Positions 25,913 through 34,803 of a stretch of 64,000 bases of DNA are shown in pieces (position 1 is the stretch's first letter; the number at the start of each line of letters is the position of its first letter). The notes beneath the pieces are model-generated. The model did not search any database and had not been told where the DNA came from. It was given only the letters and a program-made list of their open reading frames with translations. A program made the translations under genes and the position numbers. Source of the DNA: Streptomyces griseus (GTDB lineage Bacteria; Actinomycetota; Actinomycetes; Streptomycetales; Streptomycetaceae); NCBI RefSeq assembly GCF_900460065.1, contig NZ_UAVD01000019.1, positions 1 to 64,000 on the forward strand, in the 5' to 3' direction.

Positions 25913-26893
25913 CTACGCCTCCTTCCGGGTACGGGGGTCGAGGGCGGCGTAGACGAGGTCGGCCAGCAGGTTCGCCGCGAGGACGGAGAGCGTGATGATC
26001 AGGAAGACGCCCTGCATCAGGGGGTAGTCCTTGCCGCCGACCGCCTGGAGCAGCTGGAAGCCGATGCCCGGGTAGGTGAAGACCATCTCGACGAGCAGGG
26101 TGCCGCCGACGATGAAGCCGAGGGAGAGGGCGAAGCCGGAGATGTTGGGGAGCACCGCGTTGCGGGCCGCGTAGCCGAACATGACGCGCCGCTCGGACAG
26201 GCCCTTGGCCTGCGCCACCATCACGTAGTCCTCGGAGGAGACGGTGACCATCATGTTCCGCATGCCGAGGATCCAGCCGGCGACCGCGCTGAGGACGATC
26301 GTCACCCCGGGCAGGACCGCGTGGTAGAGGGCGCTGGAGATGAACGGCCAGTCGAAGGCCGGGACGAGCGCGTTGTCGTAGCCGCCGGAGTTCGGGAACA
26401 GCGACCACTTCTCGGCGAACAGGGCGATGGCGACGAGGCCGAGCCAGAAGTACGGGATGGAGGAGATGAAGGTGGTGACCGGCAGCAGGGAATCGAGCCA
26501 GGAGCCGCGCTTCCAGCCGCTGTAGACGCCGATGCCGGTGCCGAGGACGAAGCTGATGAGGGTGGTCGTGCCGACCAGGGCCAGGGTCCAGGGCAGGGAC
26601 TGGCCGATGACCTCGCTGACCGGGGTGGGGAAGAAGGTGAAGGAGAGGCCGAGGTCGCCGTCGAGGAGGTGGGCCCAGTAGTCGGTGTACTGCTGCCACA
26701 TCGACTGCTGCTCGTCGAGGCCGAAGAGGGCCTTGAGCGAGTCGATGGCCTTGGTGTCGAGCTGCCCCTGGTAGCGGCTGAGCAGGGCCTGGACCGGGTC
26801 GCCCGGCATGAGGCGGGGGATGAGGAAGTTGATGGTGATCGCGGCCCACGCGGTGACGGCGTAGAAGGCGAGGCGCTGGAGGACGTACTTCAC
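25913..26893 (-). CDS. ABC transporter permease (DppB-like)
   Basis: A 326-residue permease that would form the channel heterodimer with the DppC-like subunit. The start is GTG 26893 with GGAGG seven bases upstream, overlapping the preceding ATPase stop by four bases (GTGA). The family N-terminus [18 protein letters not shown] with [12 protein letters not shown], and the EAA loop [20 protein letters not shown], are clear. Confidence 0.92.
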   Translation of the reverse strand: MKYVLQRLAFYAVTAWAAITINFLIPRLMPGDPVQALLSRYQGQLDTKAIDSLKALFGLDEQQSMWQQYTDYWAHLLDGDLGLSFTFFPTPVSEVIGQSLPWTLALVGTTTLISFVLGTGIGVYSGWKRGSWLDSLLPVTTFISSIPYFWLGLVAIALFAEKWSLFPNSGGYDNALVPAFDWPFISSALYHAVLPGVTIVLSAVAGWILGMRNMMVTVSSEDYVMVAQAKGLSERRVMFGYAARNAVLPNISGFALSLGFIVGGTLLVEMVFTYPGIGFQLLQAVGGKDYPLMQGVFLIITLSVLAANLLADLVYAALDPRTRKEA

Positions 26894-27984
26894 CGGGTGG
26901 CCTCCTTCGCGGTGGCGGGGTCGGCCACCGGTTCGGTGCCGTTCGCCGCCGCCCCGTCGTAGAGCCAGCAGGCCGCCCACTGCCCGTCGGACAGGTCGAA
27001 GCGCGGCGGCGGTTCGGTGCGGCAGCGCTCCATCGCCTTGGGGCAGCGGGGGTGGAAGCGGCAGCCGGCGGGCGGGGTGATCAGGGAGGGCGGCTCGCCG
27101 GTGCCGGTCTCCTCCTGGTCCTCCTCGGCGACGACCCGGTCCGGGTCGGGCGCCGAGGCGATCAGGAGCTGGGTGTAGGGGTGGGCGGGGTGCTGGGTGA
27201 CGCGTTCGCTGTCGCCGCCCTCGACGATCCGGCCCGCGTACATCACGAGGGTGGTGTCGGCGAAGTAGCGGGCGGAGGCGATGTCGTGGGTGATGTAGAG
27301 GATCGCCAGGTGGAGGCGTTCCTTGAGGTCGCGCAGGAGGTTGAGGACGCCGAGCCGGATCGACACGTCGAGCATCGAGACGGGTTCGTCGGCGAGGAGG
27401 ACCTGCGGGTCGGCGCCGAGCGCCCGGGCGATGGCGACGCGCTGGCGCTGCCCGCCGGAGAGCTCGTGCGGGAACTTGTCCAGGAACTGCTGGGGCGGGG
27501 TCAGCTGGACCCGGTTCAGCAGGTCGGCCAGGTTCTGTTCGAGTTCCGTCTCCCCGCTGCCCGCCCGGCCGTGGATCTTCAGGGCGCGGGTCAGGTGGTA
27601 GCGCACGGTGTGCACGGGGTTCAGCGAGGCGAAGGGGTCCTGGAAGATCAGCTGGACCCGGCGTACGTAGCGGCGGAAGGACCGGCCGCGACCGGCCACC
27701 GCCGGCTCGCCGCCCAGCCGTATCTCGCCCGAGGTGAGCGGATGGAGCTGGGCCAGCAGGCGGGCGACGGTGGACTTGCCCGAGCCGGACTCCCCCACCA
27801 GGGCCGTGACGGTGCCGCGTCTCAGTCGGAGCGAGACGTCGTCGACGGCGTGGACGCTGCGGCGTCTGCGGGCGACCAGGTCGCGGGCGGTGCGCCGCAG
27901 GGGGAAGTGCTTGGTGACTCCGCGCGCTTCGAGCACCACATCGGTGCCGGACGGCGCGTGCCCGGGGTGATCGCTGGTGGTCAT
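26890..27984 (-). CDS. ABC transporter ATPase (DppF-like)
   Basis: A 364-residue ATPase of the Opp/Dpp family with Walker [10 protein letters not shown], signature [15 protein letters not shown], Walker [10 protein letters not shown] (note Ala for the usual hydrophobic) and switch [11 protein letters not shown]-terminal Cys motif ([15 protein letters not shown]) as in its partner is followed by a domain that contacts substrate-transport partners. The longer N-terminal linker carries an Arg-rich segment ([15 protein letters not shown]). Confidence 0.93.
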   Translation of the reverse strand: MTTSDHPGHAPSGTDVVLEARGVTKHFPLRRTARDLVARRRRSVHAVDDVSLRLRRGTVTALVGESGSGKSTVARLLAQLHPLTSGEIRLGGEPAVAGRGRSFRRYVRRVQLIFQDPFASLNPVHTVRYHLTRALKIHGRAGSGETELEQNLADLLNRVQLTPPQQFLDKFPHELSGGQRQRVAIARALGADPQVLLADEPVSMLDVSIRLGVLNLLRDLKERLHLAILYITHDIASARYFADTTLVMYAGRIVEGGDSERVTQHPAHPYTQLLIASAPDPDRVVAEEDQEETGTGEPPSLITPPAGCRFHPRCPKAMERCRTEPPPRFDLSDGQWAACWLYDGAAANGTEPVADPATAKEATR

Positions 27985-28012
27985 GGCCGGTTCTTCCCGT
28001 TCTTCCCCGTGC

Positions 28013-29692
28013 CTACTTGGAGGAGGGCTTGAGGTTGAGCACGATCTCCAGCGCGGTGGGCTGGGTGTGCTGCGGAGGGGCGTACGGGTTGGCCTCGGTG
28101 GGCCAGCCGATCCAGTTCTTCGTGGAGTACTCGGCGCCGATGGGCGCGGCGGCCGTCGGGATGACCGGCGCCTCCTCGACGAAGATCTTCTGGATGGTGT
28201 TGAGGGCCTTCGTGCGGGCCGCGTCGCCGGTGGCGTTGGCGTACTCCTTGAGCGCCGCGGTGGCCTCGGGGCTCTTGAAGCGCCCGAAGTTGCCCTGCTG
28301 GGAGTTCTTGCCGATGGGCTGGAGGATGGCCCCGTCCATGATGTTCTGGTACATGTCGTAGGGGGTCGCGCCGCTGTTGGTCCAGTGCAGGGTGGCGTCG
28401 AAGTTGCCGTTGGCGACGTCCGCGCCCCAGGCCTCGGCGGTCTGCGTCTTGACCTTGGCGTCGATGCCGAGTTCCTTGATGTTGTCCTTGATGATCGCGA
28501 GCCCGGTGATGTAGTCGTTCCAGCCGGCCGGGTCGGTGAAGGTCAGCTTCACCGGCTTGCCGCCGGGGTCCTTGAGCACCCCGCCGCTCAGGGTGAACCC
28601 GGCCTCGTCGAGCACCTTCTTGGCCCCGGCGACGTCCGGCTTGGTGGTGGCGTCCTGGTACTCGGGGGCGAGGAAGGGCTCACCGGCGGGGAGCGGGATG
28701 CCGGTCGGGTTGGTGATCTCCGGGTAGAGCGTGGCCTGGGCTTGGATGTGGATGGCCTTGCGGTCGACGACCATCGCCATCGCCCTGCGCAGCGCCGGGT
28801 TGTCGAAGGGCTTGCGGGCGGTGTTGAACCACAGGCCGTGGATGCCGAGGCCGGAGGGGAACCAGAGCTGGTGGTTGTCGGGGTCCTTGTCGATGAACAG
28901 CTGCTTGTGGTTCGGCATGAAGACGAAGGACCACTCGACCTTGCCGGTGGCCAGCGCGGTGGTGGCGGCGCTGTTGTCGTTGTACGCGGTGTAGCGCAGC
29001 TCCTTGACCTTCGTGGTGCCGTTCCAGTAGCTCGGCGTCGCGGTCAGGGTGGTGGTCTGCGGGGTGAACGTCTTGAGCTTGTACGGGCCCGAGCCGACCG
29101 GGTTCCGGTTGGGCCAGGTCTCCGGGTTCTTGACCTTCTCCCAGATGTGCTTGGGGACGATGAAGGTCTGGATGATCTTGTTCTGGTTGACGAACTGGGA
29201 CTCCTCGAAGGTCAGCACGACCTTCCCGTCCTCGACGGCGATCCCGTCGAAGGGGATGCCGTTCCAGTTGAGCGCCGAGTGCTTCTTGAGGAGGTTGAAG
29301 GTGTACTCCACGTCGGCGGCGGTCAGGGGCTTGCCGTCGGCCCACTTCGCCCGCTCGTCCAGGGTGAAGGTGACCTTGGTGAAGTTGTCCTCCCAGGCCC
29401 ATTCGGAGGCGAGCCAGGGGTCGGCCTTCTCCGTGGGCTTGATCATGTTCGTCATGGCCAGCGGCTCGTAGATCATGTACCGGTAGCCGAGGACCGCGCC
29501 CGCCGAGGTGTTGAGGAACGGGTTGCTGTTGTTCGTCTGCGGCCCGTCCGGCTTGCCCAGGGTCAGTACGCCGCGCGCGGCGCCGCCCCCTTTGTCGGCG
29601 CCCGAGTTGGCGTTCGAGCAACCGGCGGCGAGCGCCACCACGGCGGTGGCTGCGGCGACCGCTCTGAGGGTGGTGCGACGGCGTGCGGACAT
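28013..29692 (-). CDS. Family-5 substrate-binding lipoprotein
   Basis: A 559-residue extracytoplasmic binding protein (SBP_bac_5 family) with a twin-basic N-terminus, hydrophobic segment and lipobox AAGCSN. The family blocks are visible, for example [40 protein letters not shown] and [21 protein letters not shown]. Family-5 proteins bind peptides, nickel or, in the CbtA-like group, cello-oligosaccharides. The neighbouring GH1 enzyme and LacI regulator point to an oligosaccharide. Most of the operon's permeases and ATPases follow on the same strand. Confidence 0.9.
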   Translation of the reverse strand: MSARRRTTLRAVAAATAVVALAAGCSNANSGADKGGGAARGVLTLGKPDGPQTNNSNPFLNTSAGAVLGYRYMIYEPLAMTNMIKPTEKADPWLASEWAWEDNFTKVTFTLDERAKWADGKPLTAADVEYTFNLLKKHSALNWNGIPFDGIAVEDGKVVLTFEESQFVNQNKIIQTFIVPKHIWEKVKNPETWPNRNPVGSGPYKLKTFTPQTTTLTATPSYWNGTTKVKELRYTAYNDNSAATTALATGKVEWSFVFMPNHKQLFIDKDPDNHQLWFPSGLGIHGLWFNTARKPFDNPALRRAMAMVVDRKAIHIQAQATLYPEITNPTGIPLPAGEPFLAPEYQDATTKPDVAGAKKVLDEAGFTLSGGVLKDPGGKPVKLTFTDPAGWNDYITGLAIIKDNIKELGIDAKVKTQTAEAWGADVANGNFDATLHWTNSGATPYDMYQNIMDGAILQPIGKNSQQGNFGRFKSPEATAALKEYANATGDAARTKALNTIQKIFVEEAPVIPTAAAPIGAEYSTKNWIGWPTEANPYAPPQHTQPTALEIVLNLKPSSK

Positions 29693-29713
29693 GGCGACTC
29701 CAGGAAGGGGCTG

Positions 29714-29734
29714 CCGGGGTCGGAGGAACCCCGG
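29714..29734 (-). terminator. Weak hairpin between LacI and binding-protein genes
   Basis: CCGGGGT / ACCCCGG around a 7-base loop, between the regulator stop (29781) and the binding-protein start (29692). It may reduce read-through so that transporter genes have partly separate control. Confidence 0.4.
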
Positions 29735-29780
29735 CGGGCGGAAGGGGGCGAAGCGGGGCGCGGCCGGGCGGCCGGGTCCG

Positions 29781-30755
29781 TCACGGCGCCGAGTGGCGCA
29801 CGACCAGTTCGGTGGGCAGCACGGCCGGCCGGTCGGGTACGGGCGTGCCGCCGAGGTGGGAGAGCAGCATCCGGGCCGCCGTCTCGCCCATCCGGCGGGT
29901 GGGCTGACGCACGGTGGTCAGGGGCGGTTCGGTGTGCTCCGCCATCGGGATGTCGTCGAAGCCGACGACGGCGATGTCGTCCGGGACCCGGCGGCCGGCG
30001 GCCCGCAGGGCGCGGAGGACGCCCGCCGCGCTGATGTCGTTGTGCGCGAAGACGGAGTCGAAGGCGACGCCGCGCGCGAGGAGTTCCTCGACGGCGAGCC
30101 GGCCGCCGTGTTCGGTGAAGTCCCCTTCGACGACCAGCTCGGTGGGCAGCACGGAACGGAATCCGTCCAGCCGGTCCCGTACGCAGCCGAAGTGCTGGGG
30201 GCCGGTCAGGACCAGGGGCCGGGAGCGTCCGGCGGCGTGCAGGTGGCGGGCCGCGGACGCGCCCCCCTCGTGGTTGGTGGTCACGACGGAGGGGAATGCG
30301 GGGTGGTGGCCGCGATCGTCGATGAGCACGATCGGCAGGCCGTCGCGGTGCAGTTCGGTGAGGTGGCCGAGGGTGTTCTCGGGCTCCACGACGACGAGCC
30401 CGTCGAAGGCGCGCGCGGACACCTGGCTGGTGAAGCGCTGGACGGACTCGGCGCCGCGGTTGCAGGTGAACAGCAGCAGCCCGTAGTCGGCGGCTTCGAC
30501 GGTGTCGACGACGCCCTGGAGCAGTTCGCCCATCCACGGCCAGGTCAGCGAGGGCACGAGCATGCCGACCGTACGGCTGGAACCGCGGGCGAGGCCGACG
30601 GCGCCGGAGCTGGGTACATAGCCGAGCTGTGCGATCACTTCACGAACGCGGGCGGCCGTGGAGCGGTCCACCTCGCCCTTGGTGTTGATGACCCGTGAGA
30701 CGGTCGTCTTGCTGACGCCGGCCTCACGGGCGACATCGGCGATGGTGACACGCAT
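29781..30755 (-). CDS. LacI family transcriptional regulator
   Basis: A 324-residue LacI-type repressor. The N-terminal helix-turn-helix with hinge covers residues 1-55 (VTIADVAREAGVSKTTVSRV, VREVIAQLGYVP), and the periplasmic-binding-protein-like effector domain follows (TVGMLVPSLTWPWMGELLQG). ATG 30755 has GGAGG five bases upstream. A 26-bp perfect palindrome lies about 100 bases upstream and is the probable operator. As first gene of the minus-strand sugar operon it most likely controls import and hydrolysis of the cognate beta-glucoside. Confidence 0.92.
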   Translation of the reverse strand: MRVTIADVAREAGVSKTTVSRVINTKGEVDRSTAARVREVIAQLGYVPSSGAVGLARGSSRTVGMLVPSLTWPWMGELLQGVVDTVEAADYGLLLFTCNRGAESVQRFTSQVSARAFDGLVVVEPENTLGHLTELHRDGLPIVLIDDRGHHPAFPSVVTTNHEGGASAARHLHAAGRSRPLVLTGPQHFGCVRDRLDGFRSVLPTELVVEGDFTEHGGRLAVEELLARGVAFDSVFAHNDISAAGVLRALRAAGRRVPDDIAVVGFDDIPMAEHTEPPLTTVRQPTRRMGETAARMLLSHLGGTPVPDRPAVLPTELVVRHSAP

Positions 30756-30855
30756 CCGGGCCTCCACTGGACCAGGCAGGGGTGGGGGAACGAGCAGACG
30801 GGAGCAGGGTGGGGCAGCGCGGCGGGCAGAACTGCGGCACGTCCGCCGACGCGTT

Positions 30856-30881
30856 CGGTACCGGTTCCGGAACCGGTACCG
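30856..30881. promoter_or_regulatory. 26-bp perfect palindrome, likely LacI-family operator
   Basis: CGGTACCGGTTCC followed by its exact complement GGAACCGGTACCG. It lies 101 bases upstream of the LacI-family start codon. The length and CG centre fit a LacI-type operator, although it is not a CebR box. Confidence 0.6.
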
Positions 30882-31000
30882 GCGTTGCGGCTGGAGTTAA
30901 CCGCGCCGATACGGGGCCGTCAATACTTCACGCCGAGATTGGTCCGGGCCCATCTGCCCACCGGGCAGGGAGGGTTGTGCGTTCACCTCTTGAACGCGCG

Positions 31001-31032
31001 AGAGCCGCCACCCGGTGACGGGCGGCGGCTCT
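31001..31032 (-). terminator. Terminator after cimA
   Basis: AGAGCCGCCACCCG / CGGGCGGCGGCTCT with a GTGA loop and one mismatch, 23 bases past the cimA stop on the minus strand. Confidence 0.75.
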
Positions 31033-31055
31033 GGCGCGGCTGGGTTCGCGGCGGG

Positions 31056-32663
31056 TTACTCCGTGGGCTCGACGCCCGCGCGCAGCAGTCCGTAGGTGTA
31101 CGCGTCCTCCAGCGCCTGCCACGAGGCGGCGATGACGTTCTCGGCGACCCCCACGGTCGCCCAGTCGCCGGTGCCGTCGCCCGTGGTGATGAGGACGCGC
31201 GTGGTGGACTCGGTGCCCGTGCGGCCCTCCAGGATGCGGACCTTGTAGTCGACCAGTTCCAGCTTGGCGAGCTGCGGGTAGATCCGCTCCAGGGCGACGC
31301 GCAGCGCCCGGTCCAGGGCGTTGACCGGGCCGTTGCCCTCGGCGGTGGCGACGATCCGCTCGCCCTTGGCCCAGAGCTTCACGGTGGCCTCGTTGGCGTG
31401 GGTGCCGTCGGGGCGGTCCTCGACGATGGCCCGCCACGACTCCGTCCGGAAGTAGCGCCGGGCACGGCCCTCGACCTCGCCGCGCAGCAGCAGTTCGAAG
31501 GAGGCGTCGGCGGCCTCGTAGGTGTAGCCCTGGAGTTCGCGCTCCTTGACCCGCTCCACGACCCGGCCGACCAGGGCGCGGTCGTCACCGAGGTCGATGC
31601 CGAGCTCCTTGCCCTTCAGCTCGATGGAGGCGCGGCCCGCCATGTCGGAGACCAGCATCCGCATGGTGTTGCCGACCAGCTCGGGGTCGATGTGCTGGTA
31701 GAGGTCGGGGTCGACCTTGATCGCGGAGGCGTGCAGCCCGGCCTTGTGGGCGAAGGCCGAGACGCCCACGTACGGCTGATGGGTGGAGGGCGTGAGGTTG
31801 ACGACCTCGGCGATGGCGTGCGAGATGCGGGTCATCTCGGCGAGCGCGCCCTCGGGCAGCACCTTCATGCCGTACTTGAGTTCCAGGGCGGCGACGACGG
31901 GGAAGAGGTTGGCGTTGCCGACCCGCTCGCCGTAGCCGTTGGCCGTGCACTGGACGTGGGTGGCGCCGGCGTCGACGGCGGCCAGGGTGTTGGCGACGGC
32001 GCAGCCGGTGTCGTCCTGGGCGTGGATGCCGAGCCGGGCGCCGGTGTCGGCGACGACGGTGGAGACGACGGCCTGGACCTGGGCGGGCAGCATGCCGCCG
32101 TTGGTGTCGCAGAGGATGACGACCTCGGCGCCCGCCTCGTACGCGGTGCGGACCACGGACTTGGCGTACGCGGCGTTGGCGCGGTAGCCGTCGAAGAAGT
32201 GTTCGCAGTCCACGAAGACCCGGCGGCCCTGCTCGCGGAGGTGGGAGACGGTGTCGCGGACCATCTCCAGGTTCTCCTCCAGGGTGGTGCGCAGGGCCAG
32301 CTCCACATGCCGGTCGTGCGCCTTGGCCACCAGCGTGATCACCGGGGCGCCGGAGTTCAGGAGCGCCTTCACCTGGGGGTCCTCGGCCGCGCTGCCACCG
32401 GCCCTGCGGGTCGCGCCGAACGCCACGAGCTGGGCGTTCTCGAACGTGATCTCCTGCTGGGCGCGGGCGAAGAACTCCGTGTCCCGCGGGTTGGCCCCCG
32501 GCCAGCCGCCCTCGATGTACCCCACGCCGAAGGTGTCCAGATGACGGGCGATGGTCAGCTTGTCGGCGACCGTCAGGTTGATGCCCTCACGCTGAGCACC
32601 GTCGCGCAGTGTGGTGTCGAAGACATGGAAACTGTCGTCGGTGGCGTTGGCCTTGGTGGTCAT
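31056..32663 (-). CDS. cimA: Citramalate synthase
   Basis: A 535-residue enzyme of the isopropylmalate synthase family that condenses acetyl-CoA with pyruvate to (R)-citramalate, the entry of the threonine-independent isoleucine route. The catalytic barrel begins VFDTTLRDGAQREGINLTV, with metal/substrate histidines in GIHAQDDTGCAV and VQCTANGYGERVGNANL. The C-terminal LeuA-type regulatory dimerisation domain (ELVDYKVRILEGRTGTES) senses isoleucine in homologues. ATG 32663 has AGGAG ten bases upstream. The attenuator leader with tandem Ile codons fits this function and argues against an isopropylmalate synthase role. Confidence 0.9.
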   Translation of the reverse strand: MTTKANATDDSFHVFDTTLRDGAQREGINLTVADKLTIARHLDTFGVGYIEGGWPGANPRDTEFFARAQQEITFENAQLVAFGATRRAGGSAAEDPQVKALLNSGAPVITLVAKAHDRHVELALRTTLEENLEMVRDTVSHLREQGRRVFVDCEHFFDGYRANAAYAKSVVRTAYEAGAEVVILCDTNGGMLPAQVQAVVSTVVADTGARLGIHAQDDTGCAVANTLAAVDAGATHVQCTANGYGERVGNANLFPVVAALELKYGMKVLPEGALAEMTRISHAIAEVVNLTPSTHQPYVGVSAFAHKAGLHASAIKVDPDLYQHIDPELVGNTMRMLVSDMAGRASIELKGKELGIDLGDDRALVGRVVERVKERELQGYTYEAADASFELLLRGEVEGRARRYFRTESWRAIVEDRPDGTHANEATVKLWAKGERIVATAEGNGPVNALDRALRVALERIYPQLAKLELVDYKVRILEGRTGTESTTRVLITTGDGTGDWATVGVAENVIAASWQALEDAYTYGLLRAGVEPTE

Positions 32664-32765
32664 GCTGATCTGACTCCTGTCGGATGAGTGGATCCGGACG
32701 ATCGGGTTCCACTTGCCCCCATCATCCCGCTTGCTCGTTCCGGCCCGGGTACGGGCCGGAAAACG

Positions 32766-32791
32766 AAAAAACCCCTCGCGGGTGCGAGAGG
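32766..32791 (-). terminator. Attenuator terminator upstream of cimA
   Basis: On the minus strand CCTCTCG-CACCCG-CGAGGGG followed by TTTTTT: a classical intrinsic terminator in the cimA leader, 103 bases upstream of the cimA start and 56 bases after the leader peptide stop. T-tracts are rare in this genome, which makes it conspicuous. Confidence 0.85.
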
Positions 32792-32846
32792 TCTGCGCGC
32801 GGGTCTGGGGCACGATGGCCGCGCCGCACATGGTGGTACGGGGCGG

Positions 32847-32882
32847 TCACTGCGGACCGGCGCGCCTGCTGCCAATAATCAT
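32847..32882 (-). CDS. cimA leader peptide (MIIGSRRAGPQ)
   Basis: An 11-codon ORF from ATG 32882 with two consecutive ATT isoleucine codons at positions 2-3. ATT is the rare Ile codon in GC-rich Streptomyces, which is suited to sensing Ile-tRNA charging. It is followed by an intrinsic terminator and then cimA. No Shine-Dalgarno sequence precedes it, so it may be translated from a leaderless or very short transcript. Its function as a ribosome-mediated attenuator is inferred by analogy with known Streptomyces amino acid leaders. Confidence 0.7.
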   Translation of the reverse strand: MIIGSRRAGPQ

Positions 32883-32971
32883 GACGGACGAGGACACGGG
32901 AGCAGTCTGGCACAGCGGGCTCTGTGTGACGGCGGTGTCTCAGGATGCGGTCGTGACACTGGTCGCACCGC

Positions 32972-33586
32972 TCAGTGAACGCCTCGCGTCAGCGTCTCGT
33001 CCAGGAACTCCGCCGCCTGTGCCAGCACCTGATCGCGGCCCGTCCCCGGGATCCCGACCGTCACGTGGACGCTGAATCCGTCGAGCAGCGCCCGCAGCCG
33101 GGCGGCGAACCGGTCGGCGTCCACCGGCCGGAACTCGCCGCGCGAGATCCCCTCGGCGAGCAGCGCCACCAGGTCGCGGTGCCAGGCCCCCTCGATGGCG
33201 GCCTGGCGGGAGCGGGCGGTGTCGTCGGCGTTCTGCGAGCGCCCCCAGACCTCCAGCCAGAGCGTCCAGTGGGGGTCGCGGTGCCCGGCGGGGAGGTAGA
33301 GGCCGATGTACGCGTCCAGCCGCTCTCGGGCCGTTCCGGGCCGGGCGAGCAGGGCGCCACGCTCGGCTCCCAGGCGCCGTTCGCTCCACTCCAGGGTCTG
33401 GAGGAGCAGTTCGTCCTTGGTGCGGAAGTAGTAGAGGAGGTGGCCGCTGCTCATCCCCACCTCCCGCCCCAGCCCGGCCATGGTCAGCCCGTCGAGGCCG
33501 CGCTCGGCGACGGTGGCCATGGCGGCGGCGAGGACGTCCTCGCGGGGCGGGGCGGCGTGGTGGCCGCGACGGGGGGCGCGGGTCAT
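32972..33586 (-). CDS. TetR family regulator (BetI-like)
   Basis: A 204-residue TetR-type regulator with helix-turn-helix at residues about 17-62 (AAMATVAERGLDGLTMAGLG, GMSSGHLLYYFRTKDELL) and a helical ligand domain with the BetI-type segment DPHWTLWLEVWGRS. Its ATG overlaps the agmatine deiminase stop by four bases, so the two are one transcription unit. An inverted repeat at 34649-34665 in the promoter is its likely autoregulatory target; the inducer may be agmatine or another polyamine. Confidence 0.88.
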   Translation of the reverse strand: MTRAPRRGHHAAPPREDVLAAAMATVAERGLDGLTMAGLGREVGMSSGHLLYYFRTKDELLLQTLEWSERRLGAERGALLARPGTARERLDAYIGLYLPAGHRDPHWTLWLEVWGRSQNADDTARSRQAAIEGAWHRDLVALLAEGISRGEFRPVDADRFAARLRALLDGFSVHVTVGIPGTGRDQVLAQAAEFLDETLTRGVH

Positions 33587-34626
33587 GGGGTGGCTCGGAC
33601 CTTCGGCTGCTGCTGGGTGACGCAGTGGATGCCTCCACCGCCGGCGAAGATCGTACGTGCGTCGACGAGGGTCACCGTACGGTCCGGGAAGAGGCCCCGG
33701 AAGATCGCGGCGGCCTCCTCGTCGCGCGGGTCGTCGAAGGCGCAGAGGACCACGCCGTCGTTGCAGAGGTAGTGGTTGATGTAGGAGTAGTCGGCCCACT
33801 CCCCGTCCTCGTCGCGCAGCACGGTGGGCGCGGGTACCTCGACGACCTCCAGGGCGCGGCCCCTGGCGTCGGTGGCGGCGCGCAGGACGGCCGACAGCTC
33901 GCGGGTGACCTCGTGGTCGGGGTGGGCCGGGTCGGGCTGGACGTGGACGAGGACGGTGCCCGGGCGGGCGAAGGCGGCGACGATGTCGACATGGCCGAGC
34001 GTGCCGTACGTCCCGTAGTCGGCGGTCAGTCCGCGGGGCAGCCAGATGGCCTTCTCGGTGCCGAGGCGGGCGTGGATCTCCGCCTCCACCTGCGCGCGGC
34101 TCCAGCCGGGGTTGCGCTCCCGGCCGAGCTGGACGGTCTCGGTGAGCAGGACGGTCCCTTCGCCGTCCACGTGGATCGCGCCGCCCTCGTTGACGAGCGG
34201 GGAGCTGTGGGCGGGGGCGCCGGTGAGCTCGGCGACGGCCCGGGCGATGTGCTGGTCGCTCTCCCAGCGGGCCCAGCCCTGGGCGCCCCAGCCGTTGAAG
34301 GTCCAGTCGACGGCCGCGAGGGTGCTGCCGTCGGTGACGAAGGTGGGGCCGATGTCCCGCATCCAGGCGTCGTCGAGCGGCCGGACGACCAGCTCCACGT
34401 CCGGCCCGAGCAGGGCCGCCGCCCCCTCCTCCTGGCCGGGTCCGACGACCATCGTGACCGGCTCGAAGCGGCGTACGGCCCGGGCGACGGCGGCCCAGGC
34501 ACCGCGGGCCCGGGCCAGCTCGGCGTCGGAGGCGAAGGTGGGGTTGGGCCCCGGCCAGGCCATCCAGGTGCGCTCGTGCGGGGCCCACTCGGGGGGCATG
34601 CGGAAGGGGGCGGGGGCGGCGGGCAT
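33583..34626 (-). CDS. Agmatine deiminase family protein
   Basis: A 347-residue guanidino-group-modifying enzyme of the agmatine deiminase/amidinotransferase fold, hydrolysing agmatine to N-carbamoylputrescine and ammonia in the family's best known reaction. The catalytic cysteine lies in GGGGIHCVTQQQP near the C-terminus, the catalytic histidine in LGHVDIVAAF, and the substrate acid in NEGGAIHVDG. The N-terminal MPPEWAPHERTWMAWPGPNP is diagnostic. ATG 34626 follows GGAG at five bases. It is coupled to a BetI-like regulator gene, suggesting agmatine-inducible control. Confidence 0.9.
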   Translation of the reverse strand: MPAAPAPFRMPPEWAPHERTWMAWPGPNPTFASDAELARARGAWAAVARAVRRFEPVTMVVGPGQEEGAAALLGPDVELVVRPLDDAWMRDIGPTFVTDGSTLAAVDWTFNGWGAQGWARWESDQHIARAVAELTGAPAHSSPLVNEGGAIHVDGEGTVLLTETVQLGRERNPGWSRAQVEAEIHARLGTEKAIWLPRGLTADYGTYGTLGHVDIVAAFARPGTVLVHVQPDPAHPDHEVTRELSAVLRAATDARGRALEVVEVPAPTVLRDEDGEWADYSYINHYLCNDGVVLCAFDDPRDEEAAAIFRGLFPDRTVTLVDARTIFAGGGGIHCVTQQQPKVRATP

Positions 34627-34648
34627 GGAGACTCCAGGGACGATGACT

Positions 34649-34665
34649 TTAGAACGCCACTCTAA
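34649..34665. promoter_or_regulatory. TetR-type operator before agmatine deiminase gene
   Basis: TTAGA-ACGCCAC-TCTAA, inverted 5-bp arms in a 17-bp site 22 bases upstream of the start codon, resembling TetR operators. Confidence 0.55.
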
Positions 34666-34735
34666 CGGTTGGTAGGGGATACACCAGGGGACTTTGGTCC
34701 TTGTTTCGAGCGGCGCTCAATGCGCCGGACACGGA

Positions 34736-34771
34736 AAAGGCCGCACCGGCTGCGGAGCCGGTGCGGCCTTT
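34736..34771 (-). terminator. Terminator downstream of ilvE
   Basis: Perfect 16-bp arms (AAAGGCCGCACCGGCT and complement) with GCGG loop, 32 bases past the ilvE stop. Confidence 0.85.
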
Positions 34772-34803
34772 CGGGGCCGGGGAGTCCCCTGGGCCCTGTC
34801 GAC

